A stretch of DNA of 64,000 nucleotides. It comes from Leucobacter sp. cx-42 (GTDB lineage: Bacteria > Actinomycetota > Actinomycetes > Actinomycetales > Microbacteriaceae). The position numbers and the translations under genes are program-made. Positions 17,492 to 25,127 of the stretch are shown piece by piece. Position 1 is the stretch's first letter; every line of letters starts with the position of its first letter. The stretch is taken from the NCBI RefSeq assembly GCF_014529985.1, contig NZ_JACVMU010000002.1:62001-126000 (forward strand). The letters are read 5' to 3'. The notes under the pieces were generated by a model. That model was not told where the DNA came from and did no database searches. It saw nothing but the letters and a program-made list of their open reading frames with translations.

Positions 17492-18058
17492 TTAGACGCC
17501 CGTGGACGCTACGAACTTCTTCAGCGCGAACGCTGACCAAACCAAGATACCGCCGAGCACGAGCGTGAAGAACCCAATGAGCACCGCAAGGAAGCTCGTG
17601 GCGGTCTGCGGCCAAATCCAGGCAGCAAGGCCGGCAAGAATGATGAGGATCGGCGGAATCCAGAGTGCGACGCGCTCGCGCATCGACGACCCCCACACGA
17701 TCGCAAGCCACAGCACGCCCAGCATCGTGAACGCAACGCCCATGAAGGACACCAAGAGCGCAACCGCGGTCTCAGCAAACACGATCATGACGACGCCAGC
17801 GATCATCAGCAGGACGCCGACCGCATTGGTCGCACCAGACGATCGGGTGCCACGACGCAAGACCATCGCAAGGCCGTTGGCGATTAACGCTGCACCGAGC
17901 AAGATCGACAGCAGCCATTTCGCCGTGACCCACGGCCACGTCATCAGGCCAAGACCCGCAACCACCGCGATGCCGCCAACGATGAGGAGTCCCCACCACG
18001 GCCCGCGGCTCTGTTCGCTTGCGGACTCACCGGAGCCCGGAACGAGTTCCCATGTCAT
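17492..18058 (-). CDS. DUF308/HdeD-like membrane protein
   Basis: A 188-residue protein with about six predicted membrane helices in three pairs, in the pattern of DUF308/HdeD-like proteins. The N-terminus is short and acidic. It sits 18 nt after the CcsB gene and one base before glycerate kinase. Function is unknown; HdeD-like proteins have been linked to acid resistance in enterobacteria, but that cannot be carried over here. Confidence 0.75.
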   Translation of the reverse strand: MTWELVPGSGESASEQSRGPWWGLLIVGGIAVVAGLGLMTWPWVTAKWLLSILLGAALIANGLAMVLRRGTRSSGATNAVGVLLMIAGVVMIVFAETAVALLVSFMGVAFTMLGVLWLAIVWGSSMRERVALWIPPILIILAGLAAWIWPQTATSFLAVLIGFFTLVLGGILVWSAFALKKFVASTGV

Positions 18059-18076
18059 GGCGCGGATCCCTTCGGA

Positions 18077-18967
18077 TTACAGACCCGAGTATGCGTGCAG
18101 GCCCTTAAAGAATACGTTCACAATCGTGAAGTTAAAGATGACCGCAGCATACGCGATGATGTTCAGCCAAGCCGAACGAGTACCGCGCCAACCGCGCGTC
18201 GCACGTGCGTGAATGAAGCCAGCGTAGAGCACCCAGATGACGAAGGTCCAGACTTCCTTGACGTCCCAGCCCCAGTAACGGCTCCACGCAGCCTCGGCCC
18301 AGATGGAGCCGGCGATGAGCGTGAAGGTCCAGAATGCGAAGCCAATGATCGCGAGGCGGTATGCGACGTCCTCAAGGCGAACCGCAGTCGGGAAGCTCGC
18401 AAGGAACTTCATGCTGGGCTCAACATCGTTCTTGATCTGGTTCTCACGACGGGTCTGCAGCAGCTGCATAATCGCAAGACCAAAGGCCATCGTGAAGAAG
18501 CCGACCGAGAGCACTGCGACCAGGATGTGGATCACGAGCCAGTACGAATCAAGTGCCGGCGGCAGCGGAACGATGGCGACGTAGTAGTTGACCTTGGTGA
18601 TACCGAGGAAGAGTACGGCCATGCCAGTGATCAGCACACCGAGGAAGCGCAGATCAACAAAGAACTGCGTGATGAGGTAGATCGCGACAATTGCGAGCGT
18701 CGCCGTCATCGCAAACTCGTACATGTTTGCCCACGGGACACGACCAGCGCCAATACCGCGCATGACCGTCGCAGCCGCGTGCAGGACAAAGCCGAGCACG
18801 GTGAGCGAGAAACCAATACGCACCGAGCGAGAACGCTTGGTGCCAACGACAGAAGCGTCACCGCTCCGGTTTGCCAGGTCAACGACGTAGAAGACGAACG
18901 CAATTGCGTACACCATCATCGATGAATACAAGGCGAGGGTCGAATAAGTCTCAAGATCGCTCAGCAC
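18077..18967 (-). CDS. ccsB: Cytochrome c biogenesis protein CcsB/ResC
   Basis: A 296-residue membrane protein of the system II haem-handling family. The WWD-like haem-binding motif is visible as SRYWGWDVKEVWTFVIW (about residues 230-246), with conserved flanking histidines. About eight membrane helices are predicted. CcsB works with ResB to attach haem to apocytochrome c outside the membrane; ResB and CcdA genes, usually adjacent in actinobacteria, are not in the window. The GTG start 18967 is preceded 8 nt upstream by TAATGT, suggesting a leaderless message. Confidence 0.92.
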   Translation of the reverse strand: MLSDLETYSTLALYSSMMVYAIAFVFYVVDLANRSGDASVVGTKRSRSVRIGFSLTVLGFVLHAAATVMRGIGAGRVPWANMYEFAMTATLAIVAIYLITQFFVDLRFLGVLITGMAVLFLGITKVNYYVAIVPLPPALDSYWLVIHILVAVLSVGFFTMAFGLAIMQLLQTRRENQIKNDVEPSMKFLASFPTAVRLEDVAYRLAIIGFAFWTFTLIAGSIWAEAAWSRYWGWDVKEVWTFVIWVLYAGFIHARATRGWRGTRSAWLNIIAYAAVIFNFTIVNVFFKGLHAYSGL

Positions 18968-18975
18968 AGTGGTTC

Positions 18976-18981
18976 ACATTA
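18976..18981 (-). promoter_or_regulatory. -10 box TAATGT of ccsB (leaderless)
   Basis: TAATGT lies 8 nt before GTG 18967. Confidence 0.45.
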
Positions 18982-19069
18982 CCCTGTCCAGCTCAATGCA
19001 TTCCTGAAAGTTTGCGGTGCCATGACTTGCACTCACAGCCGAAACGGGAACTATGGTCGCGCGCCGCGC

Positions 19070-19483
19070 TTACTTCGCCTTCACGGTGATCTTGAAGGCG
19101 ATCACGAAGTCATTCGCGGCGATGAGTTTCACATCGGTCACACCGGGCTTCAGCGCCGTGAATCCCGGGTTAAATGAGGCGGATCCCGACTTCGTATCAG
19201 CCTGGAAATCGGCAATAGACGGGTCGGTCATCTCTGCGAGGTAGCCGCCGAGGTCGTCCTCTGGGAGGAGTGCGACGAGCGTCTGCCCCACGGTCAGTTG
19301 CACGTTCTGTCCCTCGAGATCGTGGACCGCAATGATCTCAGGCGAGATCACGGGGTCAGTGATCTCGGTTCCTGAGTTCGCGTCGGGATCACTCGGGGAC
19401 GTCGAACAGCCCGTCGCGCCAAGGGTTGCCGTGAATACGAGTGCCACCGCAGCTGCGATGCGCGTAGTGCTCTTACCGTTCAT
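19070..19483 (-). CDS. Hypothetical lipoprotein
   Basis: A 137-residue secreted protein. Residues 1-25 form a signal peptide with lipobox ATGC, so Cys26 is the likely lipid anchor. A Ser/Pro/Asp linker follows, then about 90 residues with short beta-strand-like stretches (NVQLTVGQTLVALL, TDVKLIAANDFVIAFKITVKAK), suggesting an immunoglobulin-like or chagasin-like beta sandwich. I do not recognise a named family. It is a single gene with TACGAT 6 nt before the ATG. Confidence 0.75.
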   Translation of the reverse strand: MNGKSTTRIAAAVALVFTATLGATGCSTSPSDPDANSGTEITDPVISPEIIAVHDLEGQNVQLTVGQTLVALLPEDDLGGYLAEMTDPSIADFQADTKSGSASFNPGFTALKPGVTDVKLIAANDFVIAFKITVKAK

Positions 19484-19489
19484 AGTCAG

Positions 19490-19495
19490 ATCGTA
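19490..19495 (-). promoter_or_regulatory. -10 box TACGAT of the lipoprotein gene (leaderless)
   Basis: TACGAT lies 6 nt before ATG 19483. Confidence 0.45.
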
Positions 19496-19537
19496 GACAG
19501 ATGCGCCACCGTCTGACCAGCGGTTGTTCGCAGACTG

Positions 19538-20251
19538 TTACTCAGCGTCCAGCTGCGGCGCAGCTTCGAGACGTGCGCGACGGTTTTTACGCCACTGCGA
19601 GAAGGCCTTGAATGCCTCAATGAGAATGGGAATGCCAGGGATCAGCACGAGCACAATGATGAAGATCTCGCTGTATTCCTGCACAAACGGAATCTGGCCG
19701 AGGAAGTAGCCGATGAGCGTAACGCCAACGCCCCACAGCAGCGCGCCAACCGCGTTGTAGATGATGAACTGGCGGTACCGCATGTTGCCCACGCCCGCAG
19801 CAGCAGGCACGAACGCGCGAATGATCGGCAGGAAGCGCGCGATGATGATCGCCTTCGGGCCGTGCTTTTCGAAGAACTCGTGCGTGCGCTCAACATTCTC
19901 AGGGTTGAAGAGCTTGCTCTTCTCCTTCTTGAAGACCGCGGGACCGAGCTTGCGTCCGATCATGAAGCCCATCTGGTCGCCGGCAAAGGCAAAGACAAAG
20001 AGCAGGGTGCACGTCACCCAAATCGGAACATCGATGATTCCGGTGGCGCTGAAGAGGCCCACCGTGAAGAGCAGAGAATCTCCTGGCAGGAACGCCAGGA
20101 CGAGGACGCCAGTCTCCAGGAACACAAACGCGCACGCGAGCACGAGAGCGATCCAGCCACCCGCTTCGAGCAGGGTCTCGGGATCAAGCCAGCTAATACC
20201 AAGCAGCGCGGGGACCTGAGTCAGCGCGGTCAATGCTTCAGTGATCATCAC
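19538..20251 (-). CDS. DedA family membrane protein
   Basis: A 237-residue VTT-domain protein. The DedA hallmarks are present: LPGDSLLFTVG (about residues 54-64), the re-entrant-loop motif RFLPIIRAFVPAAAGVGNM (about 140-158, in the F-x-R-x-x-P region) and a G-x-x-x-W-type segment ALLWGVGVTLIGYFLG. DedA proteins are now viewed as lipid carrier scramblases or flippases that recycle undecaprenyl phosphate or phospholipids. GTG 20251 has a TATTCT box 6 nt upstream. It is not clearly in an operon. Confidence 0.92.
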   Translation of the reverse strand: MMITEALTALTQVPALLGISWLDPETLLEAGGWIALVLACAFVFLETGVLVLAFLPGDSLLFTVGLFSATGIIDVPIWVTCTLLFVFAFAGDQMGFMIGRKLGPAVFKKEKSKLFNPENVERTHEFFEKHGPKAIIIARFLPIIRAFVPAAAGVGNMRYRQFIIYNAVGALLWGVGVTLIGYFLGQIPFVQEYSEIFIIVLVLIPGIPILIEAFKAFSQWRKNRRARLEAAPQLDAE

Positions 20252-20257
20252 GGATTG

Positions 20258-20263
20258 AGAATA
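20258..20263 (-). promoter_or_regulatory. -10 box TATTCT of the DedA gene (leaderless)
   Basis: TATTCT lies 6 nt before GTG 20251; ATG 20248 is the alternative start. Confidence 0.45.
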
Positions 20264-20358
20264 TCAGCGGAGGCTGTCCAGAACCTGCGTTGCGGAAAAC
20301 TCGCAGCCAGCACGCCTCCCGCAGTAGTTCAGGACACCCCGCGCTCACCCCGGCAGCA

Positions 20359-20395
20359 CGAAAGCCCCGCGGCGCAGTGCACAACGGGGCTTTCG
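20359..20395 (-). terminator. Terminator after folD
   Basis: CGAAAGCCCCG and CGGGGCTTTCG form a perfect 11-bp stem. It lies 54 nt after the folD stop on the minus strand. Confidence 0.75.
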
Positions 20396-20448
20396 GCGGG
20401 TGGGGCCGGAGGTGATCCGCCCCCATTGAACGCTCGCGCGAACGCAGG

Positions 20449-21330
20449 TTACGCGTGTGCGCGCTCCGCCATTTCGACAACATTCTTCAGGAGCAGGGCA
20501 CGCGTCATCGGGCCAACGCCACCGGGGTTCGGCGACATCCACGCCGCAACCTCAGCAACTGCCGGATCAACGTCACCCACGACCCGGCTCTTCCCGGTCT
20601 CGGGGTCGGTTTTACGTGAAACGCCTACGTCGAGAACGATCGCGCCCGGCTTGACGTCCTCAGCCTTCACGATGCCTTCAACACCAGCTGCCGCAACGAT
20701 GACGTCTGCACGGCGAAGCTCAGCTGACAGGTCAGCCGTACCGGTGTGGGTGAGAGTAACGGTCGCGTTGTACTCGCGGCGCGTAAGCAGCGGGCCAATC
20801 GGGCGGCCGACGGTGACGCCACGGCCAACGACGACGACGTTCTTGCCGGCCCACGACTGACCGTTGCGCTCGACGAGCTCGATGACACCGCGCGGGGTGC
20901 AGGGCAGCGGCGAGGTAATCTCGGTGTTTGCGTTCAGGACGAGCTTACCGAGGTTGGTCGGGTGCAGGCCATCAGCGTCCTTCGAGGGGTCGATTTTCTC
21001 GAGGATGCGATCAGTATCGATGTGCTTCGGCAGCGGGAGCTGCACGATGTAGCCGGTGCAGTCATCGTTGGCGTTGAGTTCGTCGAGGACGGCCTCGAGC
21101 TCTTCCTGGGTGACGGTCTCGGGCAGCTCGCGCTTGATCGACGAGATTCCGACCTCTGCGCAGTCGCGGTGCTTGCCTGCGACGTACCACTGCGATCCCG
21201 GGTCAGCGCCAACGAGCACGGTCGCGAGACCGGGCACAATGCCACGCTCTGCGAGCTTCGCTACGCGTTCGGTGAGTTCTGCCTTGATGGCTGCCGCTGC
21301 TGCGGTGCCGTCCAGCTTCTGTGCGGTCAT
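20449..21330 (-). CDS. folD: Bifunctional methylenetetrahydrofolate dehydrogenase/cyclohydrolase
   Basis: A 293-residue FolD that interconverts 5,10-methylene-THF, methenyl-THF and 10-formyl-THF with NADP. Catalytic Tyr49 and Lys53 are in [33 protein letters not shown] and the DADGLHP stretch are conserved, and [14 protein letters not shown] is the nucleotide-binding loop. GGAG precedes the ATG. It lies downstream of glyA in the same orientation, separated by 458 nt holding the glyA terminator-like stem and two long hairpins, so it may be only partly co-transcribed. Together with glyA and purU it forms a one-carbon block. Confidence 0.97.
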   Translation of the reverse strand: MTAQKLDGTAAAAAIKAELTERVAKLAERGIVPGLATVLVGADPGSQWYVAGKHRDCAEVGISSIKRELPETVTQEELEAVLDELNANDDCTGYIVQLPLPKHIDTDRILEKIDPSKDADGLHPTNLGKLVLNANTEITSPLPCTPRGVIELVERNGQSWAGKNVVVVGRGVTVGRPIGPLLTRREYNATVTLTHTGTADLSAELRRADVIVAAAGVEGIVKAEDVKPGAIVLDVGVSRKTDPETGKSRVVGDVDPAVAEVAAWMSPNPGGVGPMTRALLLKNVVEMAERAHA

Positions 21331-21460
21331 GGTGTGTTCTCCAAAAGTCTGTGGTGCGCTGGCTGTGCCTGCGCGGTGTTGCTGGGCTCGGGGTGCGCCT
21401 GCTCGGTGCGCCTACTCGGTGCTGCTGCCGCGATCCGCGGTGCTGCCGCGATCCGCCAAT
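21331..21460. other. folD upstream region without a gene
   Basis: A GC-rich stretch containing short imperfect tandem repeats (GCTGCCGCGATCCGC occurs twice, 21423-21437 and 21442-21456, and variants of CTCGGTGCGCCT). No open frame looks real and no clear promoter for folD was found. Confidence 0.4.
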
Positions 21461-21544
21461 TTGCCGGAGATATGTGATCGGCCTTCAATATGCCATTTTC
21501 GCCCGCAAATTACATATTTACGGCCGATCGCATATTGATGGCAA
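21461..21544. repeat. Long imperfect hairpin between folD and glyA (84 bp)
   Basis: Two 38-nt arms, from TTGCCGGAGATATGTGATCG to GATCGCATATTGATGGCAA, flank an 8-nt loop TCGCCCGC. The core ATATG-GATCGGCC is exactly mirrored apart from one base. The AT-rich inner stem differs from the surrounding GC-rich DNA. It is not of the R1-R4 sequence family. Confidence 0.7.
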
Positions 21545-21606
21545 GGGCGCGGATCGTTCCAAGCTCACATCCTCGCCGCGGCAGCGGCCGCCGCCGCGTT
21601 CCTCAC

Positions 21607-21683
21607 CCTCGGTAAGAAAAAGTGGCTTCCGTAAGGCGATTTAGCCCGAATCAGTCTTACCGAAGCTCGATTTCTGACCGAGG
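21607..21683. repeat. Second long imperfect hairpin between folD and glyA (77 bp)
   Basis: Arms of 35 nt begin CCTCGGTAAGAAA and end TTTCTGACCGAGG, with further mirrored blocks GCTTC/GAAGC and GTAAG/CTTAC and a 7-nt loop. It differs in sequence from the neighbouring 84-bp hairpin. Confidence 0.65.
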
Positions 21684-21712
21684 CGAAGTAAGGGCGCGAG
21701 TGCGAAACGCGA

Positions 21713-21754
21713 ACGAGCCGCAGGCCGCACACGGGGTGCGGCACTGCGACTCGT
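21713..21754 (-). terminator. Terminator-like stem after glyA
   Basis: ACGAGCCGCAG-GCCGCAC pairs with GTGCGGC-CTGCG-CTCGT around a short loop, 35 nt after the glyA stop. It lacks a strong T-run, so read-through into folD is possible. Confidence 0.55.
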
Positions 21755-21788
21755 CTCACATTGACGTACTACCTACGAAGAGGACTGA

Positions 21789-23072
21789 TTACCAGTTCTC
21801 GAGGCCGGGGTACAGCGGGAACGCCTCAGCGAGCGCGGTGACGCGTGCCTTGAGTGCCTCGAGGTCGCCTGCCTGCTGGAGGGTGAGGGCGATGATGTCC
21901 GAAACCTCTGCGAACTCTGCGTCGCCGAAGCCACGGGTTGCGAGTGCGGGGGTACCGATACGCAGGCCCGAGGTAACCATCGGCGGGCGGGGGTCGAAGG
22001 GAACCGAGTTGCGGTTCACGGTGATGCCCACGTTGTGGAGCGCGTCCTCTGCCTGCTGGCCGTCGAGCGACGAGTTGCGGAGGTCTGCGAGCACGAGGTG
22101 CACGTCGGTGCCGCCGGTGAGGACGTCAACGCCTGCAGCCTTCGAAGCGTCGGTGGTGAGCGCCTCTGCGAGGAGCTTCGCGCCCGAGAGGGTGCGCGCC
22201 TGGCGGTCCTTGAACTCGTCGGTTGCAGCGAGCTTGAACGCGGTCGCCTTTGCAGCGATCACGTGCATGAGCGGGCCGCCCTGCTGGCCGGGGAACACGT
22301 TCGAGTTGATCTTCTTGAAGAGATCGAGATCGTTCGTGAGGATGAAGCCCGAGCGGGGGCCACCGATGGTCTTGTGCACGGTCGACGAAACGACGTGTGC
22401 GTGGGGAACCGGGCTGGGGTACAGGCCAGCTGCCACGAGGCCAGCGAAGTGTGCCATGTCAACCCAGAGGGTTGCGCCAACCTCGTCAGCGATCGCACGG
22501 AACGCTGCGAAGTCGAGGGTACGGGGGTATGCCGACCAGCCAGCGATGATGACCTTGGGCTTGTGCTCAAGTGCCTTCGCGCGGACGACGTCCATGTCGA
22601 TGAGCATGGTCTCGGGGTCAACACCGTAGTGAACAACGTTGTAGAGCTTGCCCGAGAAGTTGAGCTTCATGCCGTGGGTCAGGTGACCACCGTGCGAGAG
22701 CTCGAGACCGAGGATGGTGTCGCCGGGCTCAGCGATAGCCGAAAGCACTGCAGCGTTTGCCGAAGCACCCGAGTGAGGCTGAACGTTTGCGTACTGTGCG
22801 CCGAAGAGCGACTTTGCGCGCTCGCGTGCGAGCTCTTCTGCAACGTCGACGTACTCGCAGCCACCGTAGTAACGGCGACCGGGGTAACCCTCTGCGTACT
22901 TGTTGGTGAGAACCGAGCCCTGCGACTCGAGCACTGCGCGAGGAACAAAGTTCTCACTCGCGATCATCTCGAGGGTCGAACGCTGGCGACCGAGCTCCTG
23001 CTCGAGTACCTGTGCGATCTCAGGGTCAACTACCGCGAGCGGCTCGTTGAAGAATTCTGACTGGGTTGACAT
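21789..23072 (-). CDS. glyA: Serine hydroxymethyltransferase
   Basis: A 427-residue PLP enzyme converting serine and THF to glycine and 5,10-methylene-THF. Conserved parts include [32 protein letters not shown] near the N-terminus (substrate and PLP site), [13 protein letters not shown], and [14 protein letters not shown] with the PLP-binding Lys234. GGAG lies 6 nt before the ATG. The 5' leader of about 155 nt contains a ZTP riboswitch aptamer, linking expression to the purine intermediate ZTP, which builds up when 10-formyl-THF is short. folD lies downstream. Confidence 0.98.
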   Translation of the reverse strand: MSTQSEFFNEPLAVVDPEIAQVLEQELGRQRSTLEMIASENFVPRAVLESQGSVLTNKYAEGYPGRRYYGGCEYVDVAEELARERAKSLFGAQYANVQPHSGASANAAVLSAIAEPGDTILGLELSHGGHLTHGMKLNFSGKLYNVVHYGVDPETMLIDMDVVRAKALEHKPKVIIAGWSAYPRTLDFAAFRAIADEVGATLWVDMAHFAGLVAAGLYPSPVPHAHVVSSTVHKTIGGPRSGFILTNDLDLFKKINSNVFPGQQGGPLMHVIAAKATAFKLAATDEFKDRQARTLSGAKLLAEALTTDASKAAGVDVLTGGTDVHLVLADLRNSSLDGQQAEDALHNVGITVNRNSVPFDPRPPMVTSGLRIGTPALATRGFGDAEFAEVSDIIALTLQQAGDLEALKARVTALAEAFPLYPGLENW

Positions 23073-23102
23073 GTGCTCTCCAATATCAATCGAAATGGAA
23101 TT

Positions 23103-23150
23103 CGACGCCTCAGCGTCGTTTCACGAGAACGGGAGAACCCGTATCTCGTG
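23103..23150 (-). promoter_or_regulatory. Probable expression platform of the glyA riboswitch
   Basis: Reading on the minus strand, a 29-nt stem (CACGAG-ACGGG with CCCGT-CTCGTG, 23122-23150) follows the aptamer directly, then a second hairpin CGACGC-tgag-GCGTCG (23103-23118) and the ribosome site at 23078-23081. Neither stem has a U-run, which favours translational or Rho-linked control over intrinsic termination. Confidence 0.45.
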
Positions 23151-23226
23151 CAGCCCAGGCGAGCGGCCTTGTGAGGTAAATGTGTCGCTTCCCGATGGTT
23201 AATCCACCTACGCCAGTTACGACGAG
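23150..23226 (-). promoter_or_regulatory. ZTP (pfl-type) riboswitch in the glyA leader
   Basis: On the minus strand the leader carries the conserved blocks of the pfl/ZTP motif in order: AACTGGCG, AGGTGG with ACCA forming the second stem, CGGGAAGCGAC, a variable spacer, and finally GGCCGCTCGCCTGGGCTGC, which contains the CCGC...CCTGGGC part of the ZTP-binding 3' subdomain. The motif is known to sense ZTP/ZMP and to control purine and one-carbon genes, glyA and folD among them. A TAGACT -10 box (23230-23235) lies just upstream, giving a transcript that begins at the aptamer. Confidence 0.85.
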
Positions 23227-23229
23227 TTG

Positions 23230-23235
23230 AGTCTA
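23230..23235 (-). promoter_or_regulatory. -10 box TAGACT of glyA
   Basis: TAGACT on the minus strand places the start point a few bases before the riboswitch aptamer. No good -35 hexamer was seen. Confidence 0.4.
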
Positions 23236-23306
23236 CCAACTGTGGGGACGATCCGCCCACTTGTTACACCGGTTCCTCAGCAAGTGCGTTCGCGCGCGTG
23301 ATCTAC

Positions 23307-23312
23307 TACCCT
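23307..23312 (+). promoter_or_regulatory. -10 box TACCCT of purU (leaderless)
   Basis: TACCCT ends 7 nt before GTG 23320. Confidence 0.45.
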
Positions 23313-23319
23313 GAGGCAT

Positions 23320-24204
23320 GTGAATACCATTGCTACGACTCCTGAAGACACCCAGTGGGTGCTAACTCTTTCCTGCATCGACGGCCCCGGCATCGTGCAT
23401 TCGATTTCTGGAGCGATCGTGGCAGCCGGAGGAAACATCCTCGAAAGCCAGCAGTTCGCGAGCACCGACACCGGTCGCTTCTTCATGCGCCTGCAGGTTG
23501 AGGCTGTTGCCCAGCCCGAAACCTTTGACTCGCGCTTCGAGAACGCTCTCGCGCCGGTCACCGAGCGCTACCACATGACCTGGCGCCTCGATCGTGCCGG
23601 CCGCCCGGTGCGCACCCTCATCCTCGCGTCGACCGCGACGCACTGCGTGAACGACCTGCTGTACCGCAAGCGCGCTGGCCAGCTCGCGATCGACGTGCCG
23701 CTCGTGCTCTCAAACCACGAGACCGTGCGCGACATTGCCGAGTTCAACAGCGTGCCCTTCGAGTACAAGCCCGTCAAGAGCCCCGAAGAGAAGGCGGCCT
23801 TCGAGGCCCGCGTACTCGAGGTTGTTGAAGAGGAGAACATCGAGCTCGTCGTGCTGGCGCGCTACATGCAGATCCTCTCCCCCGAGCTCTGCGCAGCGCT
23901 CGAGGGCCGCGCGATCAACATCCACCACTCGTTCTTGCCCGGTTTCAAGGGTGCGAACCCCTACAAGCAGGCGCACTCGCGTGGCGTGAAGCTCATCGGC
24001 GCGACGGCGCACTTCGTCACGACCGATCTCGATGAGGGCCCGATCATTGAGCAGGACGTCCTCCGCGCAAATCACTCGTTCAACCCGCAGGAGCTCATGC
24101 AGCAGGGCCAGGACGTCGAGTCCCGCGTGCTGCGCCGTGCAGTGAACTGGTACGCAGAGAACCGCATTCTGCTCGACGGCGATCGCACGATCATCTTCGA
24201 GTAA
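23320..24204 (+). CDS. purU: Formyltetrahydrofolate deformylase
   Basis: A 294-residue enzyme hydrolysing 10-formyl-THF to THF and formate. Residues about 10-90 are an ACT domain (WVLTLSCIDGPGIVHSISGAI); residues about 95-285 form the formyltransferase fold with AINIHHSFLPGFKGANPYKQ and GATAHFVTTDLDEGPIIEQD, carrying the family Asn-His-Asp catalytic set. It starts at GTG, 7 nt after a -10 box. It is divergent from glyA, so one intergenic region controls opposing one-carbon enzymes: production of methylene-THF and release of formyl-THF. Confidence 0.96.
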   Translation: MNTIATTPEDTQWVLTLSCIDGPGIVHSISGAIVAAGGNILESQQFASTDTGRFFMRLQVEAVAQPETFDSRFENALAPVTERYHMTWRLDRAGRPVRTLILASTATHCVNDLLYRKRAGQLAIDVPLVLSNHETVRDIAEFNSVPFEYKPVKSPEEKAAFEARVLEVVEEENIELVVLARYMQILSPELCAALEGRAINIHHSFLPGFKGANPYKQAHSRGVKLIGATAHFVTTDLDEGPIIEQDVLRANHSFNPQELMQQGQDVESRVLRRAVNWYAENRILLDGDRTIIFE

Positions 24205-24224
24205 TTTCGAACAAGCTGTACGCG

Positions 24225-24263
24225 CAGAGGCGCGGGGGTGCGGATCGCGCCTCCGCGCCTCTG
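24225..24263 (+). terminator. Terminator after purU
   Basis: CAGAGGCGCGG and CCGCGCCTCTG form a perfect 11-bp stem 20 nt after the purU stop; only a weak T-run follows. Confidence 0.65.
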
Positions 24264-24271
24264 TCGTTCCC

Positions 24272-24311
24272 GCCGCGGGCGGCGCAGGCCCAGGCCGCGG
24301 GCGGCGCAGGC
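24272..24311. repeat. Two tandem copies of an 18-bp GC-rich repeat
   Basis: GCCGCGGGCGGCGCAGGC occurs at 24272-24289 and 24294-24311, next to the stop of the TetR gene. No function is apparent. Confidence 0.6.
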
Positions 24312-24323
24312 GCGGGCGACGCC

Positions 24324-24995
24324 CTACATCCGGTCGAACTCGAGTCGCAGCCCAGCGAGGAGCGCATCGAGCCCAAGGCGGTAGGCATCGTCCGCTGGCG
24401 ACACGCCCGGCATGTCATCGAGCATCACATCTCGCGCAGAATACGCTGCACTAAATTTCGGAACGTCTTCGCGCTCGCCCGGATCCATCATGTTCGGCGC
24501 GGCCAGCGCGTCGAGTGTCGATCCGATCAGGAAGTTTTCAATCGCGACGATGATTGACAGGACGCGCTCACGCGGCCATCCAGCGTCAACGAGCGCCCCA
24601 ACGACAACCTCGTACATGTGACTTGTCTGAGCATCAGGTGCGATCGGCCTGGTCGCAAACAGTGTGACGGTTGGCGGGTGCGCCACGAAGGCTCCGCGAT
24701 ACGAATCTGCCCAGATCACCAGGGCTTCTTCCCAGGGCCTGTCAGCAAAGCATGAGACGTCTATGCGAGCGACCACGAGCTCGCGCACGCCGTCAAAAAT
24801 GTCGTCCCTGCCGCGCACGTGGTTGTACAGCGCCGAAGGGCGAACGCCGAGTTCATCGGCGATATCCCGCATGCTGGCGCCATTTTCGCCCTTGGTGTCA
24901 AGGAGATGCAGCGCGGTTTCGCAGATGAGTTCGCGCGACAAGACCGGTGTTTTCGGGCGCCCCACACGTCGTGAAGTTGACCTTGCAGCCGCCAT
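24324..24995 (-). CDS. TetR family regulator of the amidohydrolase-permease operon
   Basis: A 223-residue repressor. The TetR helix-turn-helix is residues about 20-66 (LICETALHLLDTKGENGASMRDIADELGVRPSALYNHVRGRDDI). The C-terminal domain resembles the TetR_C_1 type (tetracycline-repressor-like ligand domain). It is divergent from the amidohydrolase and APC permease genes; an inverted repeat in the shared region is the likely operator. The ligand is probably a substrate or product of that operon. Confidence 0.9.
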   Translation of the reverse strand: MAAARSTSRRVGRPKTPVLSRELICETALHLLDTKGENGASMRDIADELGVRPSALYNHVRGRDDIFDGVRELVVARIDVSCFADRPWEEALVIWADSYRGAFVAHPPTVTLFATRPIAPDAQTSHMYEVVVGALVDAGWPRERVLSIIVAIENFLIGSTLDALAAPNMMDPGEREDVPKFSAAYSARDVMLDDMPGVSPADDAYRLGLDALLAGLRLEFDRM

Positions 24996-25040
24996 GTTGT
25001 CCCCGTTTCGTCATCGAACAACTCTTAGGCTAGTATCCCT

Positions 25041-25058
25041 AAACGAACAACGTTCATT
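25041..25058. promoter_or_regulatory. Candidate TetR operator
   Basis: AAACGAACAACGTTCATTT-type imperfect palindrome (7 of 9 base pairs match), close to a TAGTAT -10 box at 25031-25036. CGAACAAC recurs at 25015-25022, so two half-sites face the promoter. Confidence 0.45.
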
Positions 25059-25127
25059 TATTTCACCGCGAGTCCTGCACCCAGGCCTCCGACCTATACA
25101 ACCGCGATTCGAGCAAAGGAGCTCACA

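Noticed and set aside
22035..23060. Long open frame antisense to glyA (341 codons)
   Set aside because: It lies wholly opposite glyA, a highly conserved enzyme gene; its translation is Val/Glu/Arg/Leu-rich as expected from the complementary frame of a GC-biased gene. The same applies to long antisense frames over icd, the binding protein, glf and manA.
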